DNA of 64,000 nucleotides. Source: Hygrophila difformis (taxonomy: Eukaryota > Streptophyta > Magnoliopsida > Lamiales > Acanthaceae). Where the stretch lies: NCBI GenBank assembly GCA_030278955.1, contig JAOANR010000002.1, positions 14,158,238-14,222,237 of the forward strand, read 5' to 3'. The position numbers and the translations under genes are program-made. The number at the start of each line of letters is the position of its first letter. The stretch's first letter is position 1. The notes under the pieces are model-generated. The model was given only the letters and a program-made list of their open reading frames with translations, made no database searches and was not told the origin of the DNA. Below, one piece after another: positions 35,001 through 46,957 of the stretch.

Positions 35001-36638
35001 CCAATTCTGGTTCTGACCTTGGTTGTGGCCAAACTGGTTCTGATTCTGATTTGGGACAAACTGATTTTGTGGCTGCTGGAAGTTTTGGAAATTCTGGTTT
35101 TGGGGTGGCCTAGCTAGAATCTGAGGCTGGAATCCTGGGTTAAAGTGCTGGGGCCTTGGTTGGTTGAACTGTTGTGGCTGGGTTAACAGGTGGGAATTCA
35201 AGGCATTGTTGTTGGAATATGAGAGGTTCGGATGCCGATTTTGGAATCCACCTGCATAGTTACAACTTTCACTCGCCACTTGCTGACAGGATTCAGTGGA
35301 ATGCGGGCCTTGGCAAGTCCCGCAAACAACTTCAGCATTTTGAGCCTGTGTAGAGCTCCCAGCTTCCTGATTCAAGGCCAAGACGGCCACTTGGTCTTTC
35401 AGTTTGTCCAGTTCAGATTTCCCTGCTGTACCTACAGCGCATAAACCACGAGGGGGAGGGGAATTAACATCACCAGAAAGTACAGTCCTGTTCACGCTCA
35501 TTGCCTCAATCTTGGCCCAAGCTTGGTCCATGGGGATGTATAGCAGGTGTTGACCGCCGGCAGCATCAAGCATGTTCTTCCATGCTGGGGTCAGACCGCT
35601 ATAGAACTTTCTCAATTTCTCCCACTCATGGAAACCATGCTGGGGGCATTTCCTGAGCAAGTTGAAGAACCGCTCCTTTGCATCATACAGGGACTCGTCT
35701 GGTTTCATCTTGAATTCCGCAATCTTAGAGCGGCATTCATCCACCTTGGATTCCGGGAAGTACTTTGTCAAGAAGTTTCTGATCACGTCCTCCCATGCAG
35801 ATTTCTGATTCACGGGCAGTGATTTATACCATGTCCTTGCCCCGCTAGTCAGAGAGAAGGGAAACAGCCTCAATCGAATGGTGTTAGCAGATACATTCTG
35901 GTTTTTGATCGTATCGCACAGTTCCAGGAAAGTCTGCAGGTGATCGTGGGGATCTTCATGATTTGCTCCTGCGAACTGGTTGCTCTGAACAAGATTGATG
36001 AGAGCCAGCTTCAATTCGAAATTCCTGGCCAAGAATGGGGCTTGACCAGGAATGTTCAAATACGGTTCTAGAATGGGCTGCATATAGTCAGCTGCGGCTG
36101 CTTGTTGATTGTTCCCTGGCCCTCCTTGGTATTGCTGTGGGTAAAAGTTCTGATTCGGATAGTAATTTCTGGGATCATTGAATTCGTTTGGGTTGGGATG
36201 ATTCTGGTTTTGGTTGAACTGGGGGTCTGGAAATTGAGGATTCTGAAAATTTTGGTTATTAGGGTTATTCTGGTTGAGTGGGTTGTTTTGGGGATTTTGG
36301 TGGTTTGGGTTGGGTGGAGGCATCTCGAAGGGTTGCTGCTCGAGATTTGGGGGATTCTCACCTCCTTGAATGACTTGAGGTGGGAGATCCTCCAAGTTCT
36401 CAACATCAACGTCTTCGGGATCCTCTTGTATATTTTGGAGTGGTGGGTTAAGTGGAATGTTTGGGGGATTGCCATGGTTATCCGCCATGTCTGAGATGTC
36501 ACTGCTTGTGCTCGGAGAGAGGAGAGCTTATCTTTCCCGTTCTTTTCTTTGTCTAGCTTCCGCTCTCAGACGACGAGCTGTTTTCTCAATCTCTGCGTTG
36601 AACGGGATCTCAGCTGGAGTCTCCTTCCTCTTTTGCAT
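32049..36638 (-). pseudogene. gag-pol: Athila-B left gag-protease-RT-RNase H
   Basis: From the normal gag ATG at 36638 the frame meets a TAA at 36528-36530 (a Gln codon in the other copies); the next ATG, 36488, opens 1479 residues. Order: Pro/Asn/Gln-rich N-terminus, Athila capsid domain (GANHEDPHDHL ... LTSGARTWYKSLP), CGTCQGPHSTESC knuckle, protease CDLGSS near 34250, RT with FLDGYSGYNQI and FMDDFSVYG (about 32820-32852), RNase H with CDAS, TEKE, YTDHT. Just after the RT active site, about 32752, 57 bases are missing in frame, so 20 residues (LNWEKCHF region) are replaced by one Cys. It ends at TAG 32049-32051. The Trp that is TGA in the other two copies is intact here. Not functional as it stands. 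Confidence 0.92.
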
Positions 36639-36778
36639 AGAACAGAGGTCTTAACTATGACAGTACCTGCACATTCCCCAGGTTAGAATCGGTTTTGAGG
36701 TGAATATTTATATTTATATGTATAAGCTAACTAGGAGCAATGAGGAATGTAATTCTCTAATAAAACGGCGCTGCATCC

Positions 36779-36796
36779 TCCCCGGCAACGGCGCCA
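36779..36796 (-). other. Athila-B middle primer-binding site (tRNA-Asp)
   Basis: The minus strand reads TGGCGCCGTTGCCGGGGA, an 18-base exact complement of plant tRNA-Asp(GTC), touching the LTR end. Confidence 0.95.
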
Positions 36797-39578
36797 TGAA
36801 ACTTTTGACAATTTCCGCACACGAGTATTTTCTAAAATATCCCAGGTTAAATTTATTAAATGAAAAGATTTGTGATTCACGGGAAGGGGTTTAGGGATAT
36901 ATCAAGATTGTTATTCTTTTTATCACTCAAGTGTGGTGCTTTAATTTCAAATGGTGCTGTGGTCCTCTCTGTCATGAAACTGTTGACAAGTCTCATGGTA
37001 CAGTCGGGATAGATTGACCTTCAGCCTGTCACACTGAGGGTCCCCGGCATATGTGCCATGATACTTCTCATCACTTCTTGCCATGAGATTCCCTGCCATG
37101 AAACTTTTGACAGATTTCCACTACATGAGTATTTTCCGAAAAATCATGATCTTGGTTTAGGTTTTATTTAATGAAACCAATTTATGATGGCGGAGTTGTG
37201 AGTAGGGATATATTTATAGGTTGTCACGTTTTTATTACTCGTGTTAAGAAACTGTGCCCCCGAAAGCGCACGGTGTCAAAAATTGCAGTAATTTATAGTA
37301 AGACCGGATCGTTCACTGGAGGATGTGCGATAGAAGCAGGGCCTACATCGTTTTACTAGATTTTCCATTCGTATTGCTCCAATGGTTTGAAAAGTGATTA
37401 ACAACTACTGACATGAATTTAAATTAGATTATAAAAGCGTTTAAATTTACTCTACAAAGCGAATAAGTCTATCCTAGAAAGCGGGTAAAGTTATTCTAGA
37501 ACTGCGATAAACATTATCTATGAAAGCAGGGAAAATTTACATTGTGCCAGCCGTGAAGCTGAATCACAATGTAGACAGAAGGGACAGGAAGAAAAGAATG
37601 AAAATTGGACAAGATTTAGATATAGCAGTATTAAACTTCCATTTTTATACACAGGTCTTGGCTTGGGACAATTCTATCAGATAGCTAATTCTCATGCTCT
37701 CAATAATGCTTTCCCTTTAACAGACAGGTACTTACAATATGAGTTTACATGTTCTTAAGACCGCAAATTCTAAGATACCACAGATTCGTAACTGCACTGG
37801 CCTGGGTGTGTCAATTCATCTGTGGTGGTAAAGCAACACCTGACAATCCATTTATTGAAATGCCAAGTACTACTATCATTCCCCCATGTCACGCCCAAAG
37901 ATTCTAATTAAGCCCTAAACTATCCCTTAACTATCAATCCTAGTAGCAGTTACACAACTCTCAATACAACCGAGTGACCTCTAATGAAAGCGGTTAAAAG
38001 AAAGCAGTAAAGAAAGCATTTAAAATCTATCACTCGGAGGTTTTGAAAATCTGACCCTGGTAGTAAAAGACAGTACCCAGTCAAGATGACTGGGTATGGA
38101 TCAAGAATTCCCGGCTCTTGGTGAAATGCTCGCAGTGTTCACTTCCTTCCGGGTGGTTATGAGATACAAACTAATGAAACGAACTAATAAATTAGTTCGT
38201 TCCGGATGCACTCAATCAGGACTCAAAAATACGCTTTGGCAGAAGAGGGTAGCAGTTGGAAGAGAACTCAACCCTATCTTAGAAAATAACCAAGGCCTGG
38301 ATGATGTTCCTCTGAGATTATTTACTACACTGTATTTGAGTCCAAGTGGACCCCATCTCGGTGTAATATTTAATCTTAGATTTCCAACAAACAACAATTT
38401 TGGAAAATAATGAATTGGAAAATCATTCCCTAAACAGGTACTAGACTCTCAGTTAAAACACAGACCCTTTCAGTCTAGATGAGACCTAATCGCTGACTCT
38501 GCTTCTAATTTCCCAAAATCAACCCTCGACAGAATATGAATTAGTCATAATTGAAGAATTTATCCCTTACTTAGATCCGGTTTTTATAAAGGAGTTTTTG
38601 TTGGAAATTTAATACGCAATATCTGTTTGAGTGTAGACTTCTATTGTCCAATGGAAGGATCCCAAAATAATTACAGACCACAATATCCACATAATAATAG
38701 CATGCATACGGATATATGAGAAGTGTAAAATTAATTGACCCAAAATATAGATGCGGGTCTAGACAGAAGATGAAACACAGATATGAAGTGGTCAAAGGAC
38801 CAAAGTAATGGCAGAATAATCGAGTGGACTGTAAACATCTACTGTCCAATTTCCCAATCACTCGGATGGAGTGAATTTAGACAGCTTAGGTCCTGTAATG
38901 GCAGTGTCAGTACCAGTTGGGCCTTCACTGTCTGTGAATTCGGATAAAGACCTACATGCTTCCTTTCTATAATGATCATCAGTTAGCATTGACTGGTGCC
39001 AACTGATTCCTATTACAGATTGGAATTTGGGTTTGGAAATTAAGATAATAAAATAAACTGTATCTGGATGGGAGTCAGCCGAGCAGCTATTATAACCCCG
39101 GTTGGGCGAACCGCCAAGACTTCCACTGACAGTCATCCAGATCATGCAAAATAACACTTAGTAATTAATACCCAGAATACGAGCTAGTTATCCGTGAGGG
39201 AATACCCGCCAACATTAGTCTGATGTATTCTTTACTAATTGTTGCACACACTACGCAAAGACAAAATAAAATGAGATAAAAGAAGATTCCTTGTATGAGA
39301 GACATTGGTTTCTCATGCAAGGTTGTGGATTGGGTCCACAAATGACGATCTTAAATAATCCCTCCTACCATAATTAATTACAGTCCGGATTATCTGCTTA
39401 AGTCATCATGATTTTGTTTATAGAAAATTGTTTTAATGGCAATTGAACAAATGTCCTCTAATCACAACAATTGGTGATTTAATTATTGCTGATTAACTCA
39501 TGGATCATTAATGACTAGAGGGTTCAATTATTTAATGATGGAAATGGAGAATGGAAAATCTGCATGAAGATGCTGATT

Positions 39579-40040
39579 ACGACGCTAGACAGATGTGACG
39601 GCGCTATCCTAGGATAGCGTCGTGAAGGTAGCGTCGTCATGGGTTGGTGTAAGAGAGAATAAATTTTGGATTAAAAGGGGTAATTACGACGCTATACACT
39701 ATCACGGCGCTATACTAGCATAGCGTCGTAGGTGTAGTGTCGTAGGTGGTTTTGAGAAATTTAGAAGTTTTTGAAAAAGAAGAGATACTACGGCGCTAAA
39801 CGTTAAATGACGGCGCTATCCTAGGGTAGCGCCGTAAGGATAGTGCCGTAGGTGGGTTCTAGAGATAGAGGAAATTTTTGGGACCTACGGCGCTAAACAG
39901 AAATTACGACGCTATCTGAGGATAGCGCCGTTGGTTTAGTGCCGTAGGGCAATATTTTGTTAAAGTTCTGGGTAACTACGGCGCTATACCACACCTACGA
40001 CGCTATCCAAAGATAGCGCCGTAGGGCGGTTAGCGTCGTA
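39579..40040. repeat. Two-tier inverted-repeat cluster 1, middle LTR
   Basis: Five units about 100 bases apart. Each has the order A-B-B'-A': ACGACGCTA, a short gap, ACGGCGCTATC, a short turn, GATAGCGTCGT, a gap, TAGCGTCGT. Arms alternate between ACGGCG and ACGACG. Each unit can fold into a long, nearly perfect stem. The cluster lies downstream of the TATA box, so it would be transcribed. Confidence 0.9.
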
Positions 40041-40696
40041 GCTAGCCCAGAAGCATGTTGTTGTTCGGGTAATGCAATCTCTGCGATTGCAGGCCCTATT
40101 TTTGAATTCATGGTTCACAAATGCATTAAAATGAGATGACAAGCCAAAAACAGTGAAAATAAGATGCAAGGAATGCAAAACAGTGGATAAAACTACACTA
40201 AACTACACACTTATGAACCACAAACCCAAATGAGGGTTTTCAACCAACATTTATGCATGAATCCCCATAAAAAATGAAAAGAAAACAGAAAACCCACATG
40301 AAACATTAAGCCAAAATGACCAAATGGTCATGGAACAAAAAACAAAGCATTAAATCCATGGACCCATGTCCATTTCATGATTTTGGGATACTTTCAAGAT
40401 TAACTTCCCATTTTATAACAAATGGTTTGATAATATCCATGATTTGGGTATTTCAAACCTAAACAAGAGTTTAATAAAACTGTAAATAATGAAAACAGTG
40501 GCTATCCTAAACTGGGTAACACAGAATACTATTAATCTAACAAAATATAGACTAAACAAAGCTAACTACATGCATAAAGTAAATAATACAAGAAAATAAA
40601 CCTAACTAACTAACTACCTCTACACTACTCTCAAGAACAGCTCTTGTCTTCAAGTTTGAGAATGTGGTGAAGTGACAAGACCAGGGAGTCAACACC

Positions 40697-40710
40697 TCTA
40701 TTTATAGGTG
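40697..40710 (-). promoter_or_regulatory. TATA box, middle Athila LTR
   Basis: The minus strand reads CACCTATAAATAGAG, between inverted-repeat clusters 2 and 1. Confidence 0.65.
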
Positions 40711-40765
40711 GGAAACCCTAGGCCCATGGGCCCCCAGGCCTTGAATTTGAATTCTGGCAAGGCTT

Positions 40766-41030
40766 ACGACGCTATAGGTGGCACACGGCGCTATCCTTGC
40801 TACGGCGCTATAGGTGTAGCGTCGTAGTCTTCCATCCCAAAGACACTCTTGCTTCTGAATGGACAGCCTACGGCGCTATCCTTGCCTACGGCGCTATGCT
40901 TGCTTACGGCGCTATCCATGCTTAGCGCCGTCCGCTTCTCTTCAGACTGCTGCTTTGGTTTCCTCCTACGGCGCTAGACCAAGCTACGTCGCTATCTATG
41001 TTTAGCGCCGTAGTTGCGTCTAGCGTCGTA
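40766..41030. repeat. Inverted-repeat cluster 2, middle LTR (U3)
   Basis: About a dozen ACGGCGCTA/TAGCGCCGT arms in three groups upstream of the TATA box, spaced less regularly than cluster 1. Confidence 0.85.
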
Positions 41031-41307
41031 ATATCCTGAAAAATTCAACTTTTTGTGGGTTTTTCATTTCTTTTCCCATCTTTTTGTTTCCTTTTCTTTT
41101 TCTCATGTTTTTGGATTTTTCTAACATAAATGTGCAATAAAATTACATATTTATGCATTTTTCATACCAGCTCAATATTTTTACAATTATGCATAAATCA
41201 GTCCAATTCTACTGTTTTCTTATTTAATATAAGACCGGAATGCGATCAAATGCCCGTTTAAGACACGGAAATGGATTGAAAATAATAGTCATTTCTGGCC
41301 ATTATCA

Positions 41308-41325
41308 ACATCCTCTCATTTAATA
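41308..41325 (-). other. Athila-B polypurine tract
   Basis: The minus strand ...AATGAGAGGATGT directly precedes the LTR start TGATAATGG. Confidence 0.75.
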
Positions 41326-42974
41326 CTGATCGTCCCCGAGCAGTCAGAGTCAATGTTCCTAAGAACACGGACTCTACATATTCAATTCATTTTCGTGGCT
41401 TCATAAATCACATTCTTTTTGGATTGGGATAAGACAATCAAAAACTACAAGTATTAAATTCCCTTGATTGCAGTGTTTAATGAAATGATACTTGCTCACT
41501 ATATCGGGCCTACAAATCAAACATTATTGTCGATCCTTCATGAACATCATGTTTAAAAGATGCAAAGATTAAGAGTGAGAATTAAGGCATGACACGAACA
41601 TGACTCATGAAAAAGAGCCTCACATATAAGAGAATCGGAAAGTTCACTCACTCTCAAATGGGGTTTAATTGTTGAACGCTCAAAATCAAATCTAATTAAA
41701 TTATCCCATAAGCTTGCAATTAGACCAACTCGCCACCGGCTCATTTCTTCAAATCGAGATCATGAGGTCTTATTTAAGGGTTGTAACGGGGCATACGGTT
41801 GTAACATTAGGTAGGAAAGGGAAATTATCGGGCTAAGAAGTGGCAAGAATTAATCTATCATAACTTGGCATTTTTATTTAAAATTTATGATCATCAATAT
41901 TTTTCTTTCTTTTGCTTTTCTTTTCTATTGCATGACATTAGACTATGTCTAATTTGCTTTGTCATTTGCAATTTATTTGTGTTGAATGTGATTCAACTCT
42001 CTCTCTTTTTTTTTTTTTTTTTGAATCGGTTTATAACATACCGATTAACATGGATTGATGATCATAAGTTTAATGCCTTTGATAAAATTTATCCTTGCAC
42101 ACTCGGGTTTGAACATTCGGTCTTTTTATAGGCTGGAAAATTACAGTGGGTTTCAAAGAAAAAGTAGGCTTATAGGCTCAAATTGGTTAATCCTAAAGGG
42201 AAAATATTTTTGGGTTTGGATTTCAAAAGAAGGCCAAAATTTTGGTTTTCTAGGTGCCTCGATCATATGCTCGATTTCGGGAATATGGCATGGTCTTGAA
42301 TCGGTCCCAATTGCAAGTTCTAGTTTCCTTTAATCAAAATGATTCACACATCAAAGAAAAGAATGAGTAAAAATGACTCATGGCTCAAATCTCACAAGGT
42401 TGGGTTGATTCATGTCATGCAATATTCTCAAATTTAATCGGAGCTTAGTTTTAACAATCTATTCAATCGAAATCTCTAACATGCAGATTTATTACCCAAT
42501 AAGCTGATCGCATCATTAAATTTTTATAGCTCAAAACCTTAGGAATTCATTTCATGCATGTCTTCAATTATATTATCCCAATTTAAAAGTTTGAAAATTT
42601 AATCACAAGCCTAAATTCAACATGTGAATTTAGAGCAGGTTTATGCACATTTTTGCTGGTTATTATTTGAAAGCAGTAAAGAGGCACTGCTGACATACTA
42701 GGTATGTCAACAGCATATTTTTGGCCTGACAGTCACTTATTTATCTCGGACTGTACATACATCTTTTTCAACAGGAAAGCAAGTAAAGATCTGTTCAGTG
42801 GTCTCAGAAGCTGAGTTCCATTTTAGGGAAAGCAAATAAATTACATCCGAGGCAAGAGATTCTCGTGCAGTTAGTGCGAACCTGCACATGCAAAAGGAGA
42901 ACTACCTTGCAAGATACTACTACTAATACGGAAATGAAATAGAGCAAAGTAAACTGGGATTCATCTTTCTTCCT
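41326..42974 (-). other. Athila-B 3' untranslated region, distal part
   Basis: No gene seen. 41640-42300 shares a series of blocks with 5890-6720, including GGGTTGTAACGGGGC, a poly-T run and CTTATAGGCT. No env-like frame is present. Confidence 0.6.
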
Positions 42975-43415
42975 TCAGAACATGTATCGGAGCCAGTGGA
43001 TGTAGCTGGAAAGCTCACAGCGCAGGCACCAATCGCAGTTTCTCAGAGGTGCATGCCACCTTGGGCAGTAAACTCTGACTCCTTGACCAGCCCACAGGTA
43101 TGGAGTGTCTGGGTTGATCTGGAGATTAAAGTTTCCTGCCGCTGTACATGTTCACCGGAATCTCTCCTTCTGCCGACGAATCCTTTCTTGCCATCTCTTC
43201 ACAGTGGAGGAGTCAACCTCGCATCGCCTGTACACGATGGCAAGGTTTCCAGCATCCCTGAGCTTTTTGCATATCCGTTGTGCGGTAAACACCTCCCTGA
43301 TTTCATCCTCTCCTATTCGGGAGAGAATTTCACCAAGGAGTTCGAGTGGCAAGTCCAGCAACTGGGTTCCTTCGGGTGCAGGATCTGGTATGGGAAGATT
43401 ACCCCTGAAAAGATA
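42975..43415 (-). pseudogene. Captured F-box-like, Cys-rich host gene fragment
   Basis: On the minus strand a splice-acceptor-like TTCTTATCTTTTCAG|GG at about 43416 opens a frame that runs to 42977 with one TGA (43152-43154). The first part reads LDLPLELLGEILSRIG, then VFTAQRICKKLRDAG and VYRRCEV: LP.EL..EIL.RI followed by a Cys-Lys step, the F-box signature. After the TGA, in the same frame, it is rich in Cys and His (CPRWHAPLRNCDWCLRC). Plants have F-box proteins with C-terminal Cys motifs, which recruit targets to SCF ubiquitin ligases. I infer an exon picked up by the element. No in-frame ATG starts it. The parent gene is unknown, and the F-box call rests on about 40 residues. Confidence 0.6.
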
Positions 43416-43473
43416 AGAAGTGATGAATCCAATTTTTATATAATTTTCAGAACTTATTCAAGTTCAGAAACCA

Positions 43474-43491
43474 ACATCCTCACATTTAGAG
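43474..43491 (-). other. Fossil polypurine tract, middle of the Athila-B 3' region
   Basis: The minus strand reads CTCTAAATGTGAGGATGT, then TGGTTTC. It is identical to the tracts at 45375 and 30613 and lies about 60 bases upstream of the F-box fragment. Confidence 0.55.
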
Positions 43492-44512
43492 CTTTGCTCT
43501 AGATGTGAGATTATTAAATTTCTGACTTGAATTTTGATTTAAAGCACAGGTAAACAATATTTGGTTTTAAATGGGCTAAGGAGCCCAAAATAAAATAAAA
43601 TTGGCCATTGGGCCTAAAATCTTTTTAATGGGCCATTGGGCCCAAAAATTTTTCAATTTTTTAAACAAGTCCGAGACACTTGTTGGAAGTGGCATGAGAT
43701 GGACAGATGGAAGTGGAATGCTCGAATATTGGAATGTGCAATAGAGACGTGGCGGAACGGATCTGCTATTTCTGGATAGCTTGGACTGTTTGGACAGTTG
43801 AAACATCCAAAAATTTGCAAACACTGTTTTTTTACTTTAAAATGGTTGACTTGTTTTATTTAATAAAAGTGGGATGTGAGTGGTCCCCTTTTTGATTTTT
43901 GGAAATGATAGCAGTTGGGTGACGAAAATACTGCTATTTTACTCACACTAGTGTTCCATTGGGAACAAGAGACTTCAAGTCAAACATTAAACAAAATAAC
44001 TCTTTTTGTCTTTTTCTAAAGGGTTGCTTTTATTAAAAAGTGGAAGCTTCTCATTGGGTGTTTGTACTATGTTACCATAAGTAAACAAACATACATTCCC
44101 CAAGAGATCCCTGACACATAAGCAAATATGCCAAAAAGAGATCTTCCATTTTATTACACCAAAACAACACTGTGATAGCAAATCAAAGATCAAAAACACA
44201 GTTTGAATAAAACTACAAGTGTTCATCCCCATTTAACTAAAATCTCAAGAACAAAAATACCAACAACACCATGATGTTCAAAATAACACCCTAATGCTCA
44301 TTGGTTCTTTCTATTCCAGTTTTAATCATTCAAACTTTGTAACCCTCTTAACAGTTTTAAAACAGGTTCTTGAGGGTTTCAAGAAGGGTTTCAAAAGGAT
44401 TCCTTAGAACCGAGAGCATCAAAATCCCTAAAAACCGAGGAAAACATCAGTCAAAACAGACCACATTGTGTTAAAAAGTTCGAGAAAGAAAACAAGGGTT
44501 TAAAATGGAGGC
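43492..44512 (-). other. Athila-B 3' region, no gene recognised
   Basis: Contains GGGCC-rich repeats near 43570-43640 (TTGGGCC/GGCCATTGGGC). Short frames (43576-43824, 43987-44232) show no domain. Confidence 0.5.
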
Positions 44513-45374
44513 CATGAACAGGGATGGGAAAATGTGAGTTTTACCCTCCCCTCCGTGGTCCTGGTCTGGGCAGAGGCCCCAAGTTTGGAAGGATTCTGTG
44601 GAATCTGTCCATGGTGTCTCCTTGGATTTGCGGATAAGGATGTTGTACGAGAACTCTGCGTTCTGCGTAGGGATTTGAGAATGGATTTCTGGAAATGGGA
44701 GCGTGACAGCATGGGAGTGAAGAAGAAGACTGGTGGGGGTATTTATAGGTGAGAAAAAGGGTTTCTACGGCGCTATACTTAGCCTACGGCGCTATACTAG
44801 CGTCGTAGCCATGTTCAGCGTCGTAGATGGAAATGAGGGAGAAGGGGTGCTACGGCGCTATGCCTTTAGTACGGCGCTATCCCAGGATAGCGTCGTTCTA
44901 AAGGACTGCGTCGTAGGTAAGTCAAGGAGAAGGGGAAGTGCCCTACGGCGCTATCCCATTACTACGGCGCTATCCTAGGGTAGCGTCGTAGGTAAGGATG
45001 GCGTCGTAGTTACCTTCAGATTTGAAATTTTCAAAATTTCATGTGAACTGGGCCCGGGTAGCTGAAATTGGGCCTCAGTTGGTTTTATTTGTTTTGGACT
45101 TGGGAAATTTTAGTCCAAAACATTTTTGTGCTGTAAATGGGCTAACTTAATTAAATTAAACTTGCATGAATAGGTTGGATTAATTCCACTTGTTTGCAAA
45201 AATTATTTCGGATTTTAAATTGCTTTAATTTCCGAAATCATTTTCTTAAATTCATGGACTCAATCCAACCGGGAACCTGGTTTTCTTCTTCGTTTTCTGC
45301 TCCTTCTTTTTGGTGGTTCGAATTTCCTGCAAGTCAGATAGATACCCAAAAGGTTAAGTTTTCTCCAAATATCA
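44513..45374 (-). mobile_element. Fossil U3-like LTR segment, right unit
   Basis: Near-identical to 29755-30612: TGATATTTGGAG start, three inverted-repeat units (44766-45009) and a TATA box (44739-44749). Here it is not joined to the LTR but continues into 3 kb of further untranslated sequence, so this copy shows the arrangement before the left-unit deletion. Confidence 0.65.
44766..45009. repeat. Inverted-repeat cluster in fossil U3, right unit
   Basis: Same three units as 30004-30247; small differences such as CTAGCGTCG for CTAGCGCCG. Confidence 0.85.
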
Positions 45375-45392
45375 ACATCCTCACATTTAGAG
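45375..45392 (-). other. Fossil polypurine tract, right unit
   Basis: CTCTAAATGTGAGGATGT on the minus strand, about 108 bases past the pol stop codon. Confidence 0.65.
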
Positions 45393-45499
45393 TCTTAGTA
45401 CTCTAAATGTTTAATTGATTTTTGGATATTCCCTGACAAAATAACACATGTATAAATAAGTAATATGAAATGAAATTTTTATGATTTAAATGCTGTTTC

Positions 45500-46387
45500 T
45501 TATTGAGTGTAAGCCGGGTCTGCCACTGCTTGGCTTTCTTTCTCCGGATCGAACTGTCCGATATACTCTTTCAATCGCTGTCCATTCACCACTATATCAC
45601 CCCTATCAGTTCGGATCCTGACAGCTCCATTCTTGAACACCTCTAGTACTTCATGTGGTCCTTCCCATCTAGATTTGAGCTTTCCGCGGAACAGCTTCAA
45701 CCTAGTATTGAACAATAATACCTGTTGACCAACATAAAAATACTTAGGTTTAATCCGGCGATCGTGCAACTTCTGGGTCCGCTCCTTATAAATTCGAGAG
45801 CTTTCATAAGCTAATGCTCGTATTTCCTCAATTTCATTGAGATCCAACTTGCGTTTGCTCTGAGCGACTCTCGGATCGAAGTTAAGCGTTTTGACGGCCC
45901 AGTAAGCTTTATGCTCTAACTCTACAGGCAGATGACAGGCTTTTCCGAAGACAAGTCTGTAAGGGGACATCCCAATGGGAGTCTTAATTGCTGTGCGATA
46001 TGCCCATAGAGCATCATTGAGCTTACGTGCCCAATCCTTACGGGTTATCCCGACTGTGGCTTCGAGTATATGTTTGATTTCGCGGTTGGATACTTCGACT
46101 TGACCACTAGTCTGAGGATGGTAAGGCGTGCCTATCTTATGGAGGATCCCATTTTTACTCATTAAAGTTTCAAAAGCTTTATTAATGAAGTGTGTTCCTC
46201 CATCAGATATCACCACCCTAGGTACGCCAAATCGACTAAAAATGTTGTTCTTGAGGAACTTGATGACTTGGCTACCATCATTGGTCGGTAATGCGACAGC
46301 CTCAACCCATTTGGACACGTAATCGACAGCTACCAAGATATAGTAGTTTCCACCAGATAGTGGAAACGGTCCCATGAAGTCAATGCC
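45500..46387 (-). pseudogene. Athila-B right integrase core and C-terminus
   Basis: Continues the polyprotein after a TGA (46388-46390) that replaces the Trp of WGIDFMG. First catalytic Asp, VISDGG and VEVSNREI are present, as is the C-terminal WEGPHEV module; the end is ADPAYTQ as in the left unit. The usual start quoted for this frame (46375, MGPF) is internal and not a real start. Confidence 0.9.
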
Positions 46388-46948
46388 TCATACATCGAAA
46401 ATCTCGAGTGTGAGGATTCCCTTTTGAGGCATCTCATCCCTCTTGGAGATGTTTCCTAATCTTTGGCATTTGTCGCAACCTTTCACAAATGTCATGCAAT
46501 CCTCATAAATGTGAGGCCAATAAAATCCACATTCGAGGACCTTGTGGGCCGTTCGGGCGGGACCATGGTGACCTCCATATTCTGATTCATGGCATTTTCT
46601 GACAATTTGATAGGCTTCATGCTCGGTCACACATCGCCTGATTATAGAATCAGCGCAGTGTTTGAAGAGATAAGGTTCTTCCCAGAAGTAACTTAATACA
46701 TCTCGTTTGAACTTATTCCTCTGATGATAGTTCGAAAACTGTGGGGTTATTCCGCATGCCAAGAAGTTAGCGATGTCGGAAAACCATGGACAAGCTTGAT
46801 TATGCAGATGCAGTGCGAACAACTGTTCATCCGGGAACTCTTCATTAACGGCTTTTTCCTTTTTATCATTATCTAATCGAGATAAGTGGTCAGCAGCACC
46901 ATTATCTCGACCTAGCCTATCTTTTATTATGATGTCGAATTCTTGCAA
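46388..46948 (-). pseudogene. Athila-B right RNase H end and integrase zinc domain
   Basis: 186-residue stretch between two in-frame TGA codons (46958-46960 and 46388-46390). It has the RNase H end (GAADHLSRL) and the integrase HHCC domain ([16 protein letters not shown]). From about 46742 on, towards higher coordinates, its sequence follows Athila-A instead of the left unit. Confidence 0.9.
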
Positions 46949-46957
46949 CAGAAGTAC

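Larger units (their letters stand above)
36797..41307 (-). mobile_element. Athila-B middle LTR, full length
   Basis: 4511 bases, TGATAATGGCC (41307) to GTCAAAAGTTTCA (36797) in element sense. U3 holds inverted-repeat cluster 2 (40766-41030), then a TATA box, then the transcribed part with cluster 1 (39579-40040). It is nearly identical to 51618-56129. Small frames inside it are not coding. Confidence 0.95.

Noticed and set aside
41326..45499. Possible env-like gene between pol and the 3' LTR
   Set aside because: Some Athila elements carry one, but no frame with signal peptide and membrane segment is found; only the F-box-like fragment is open.
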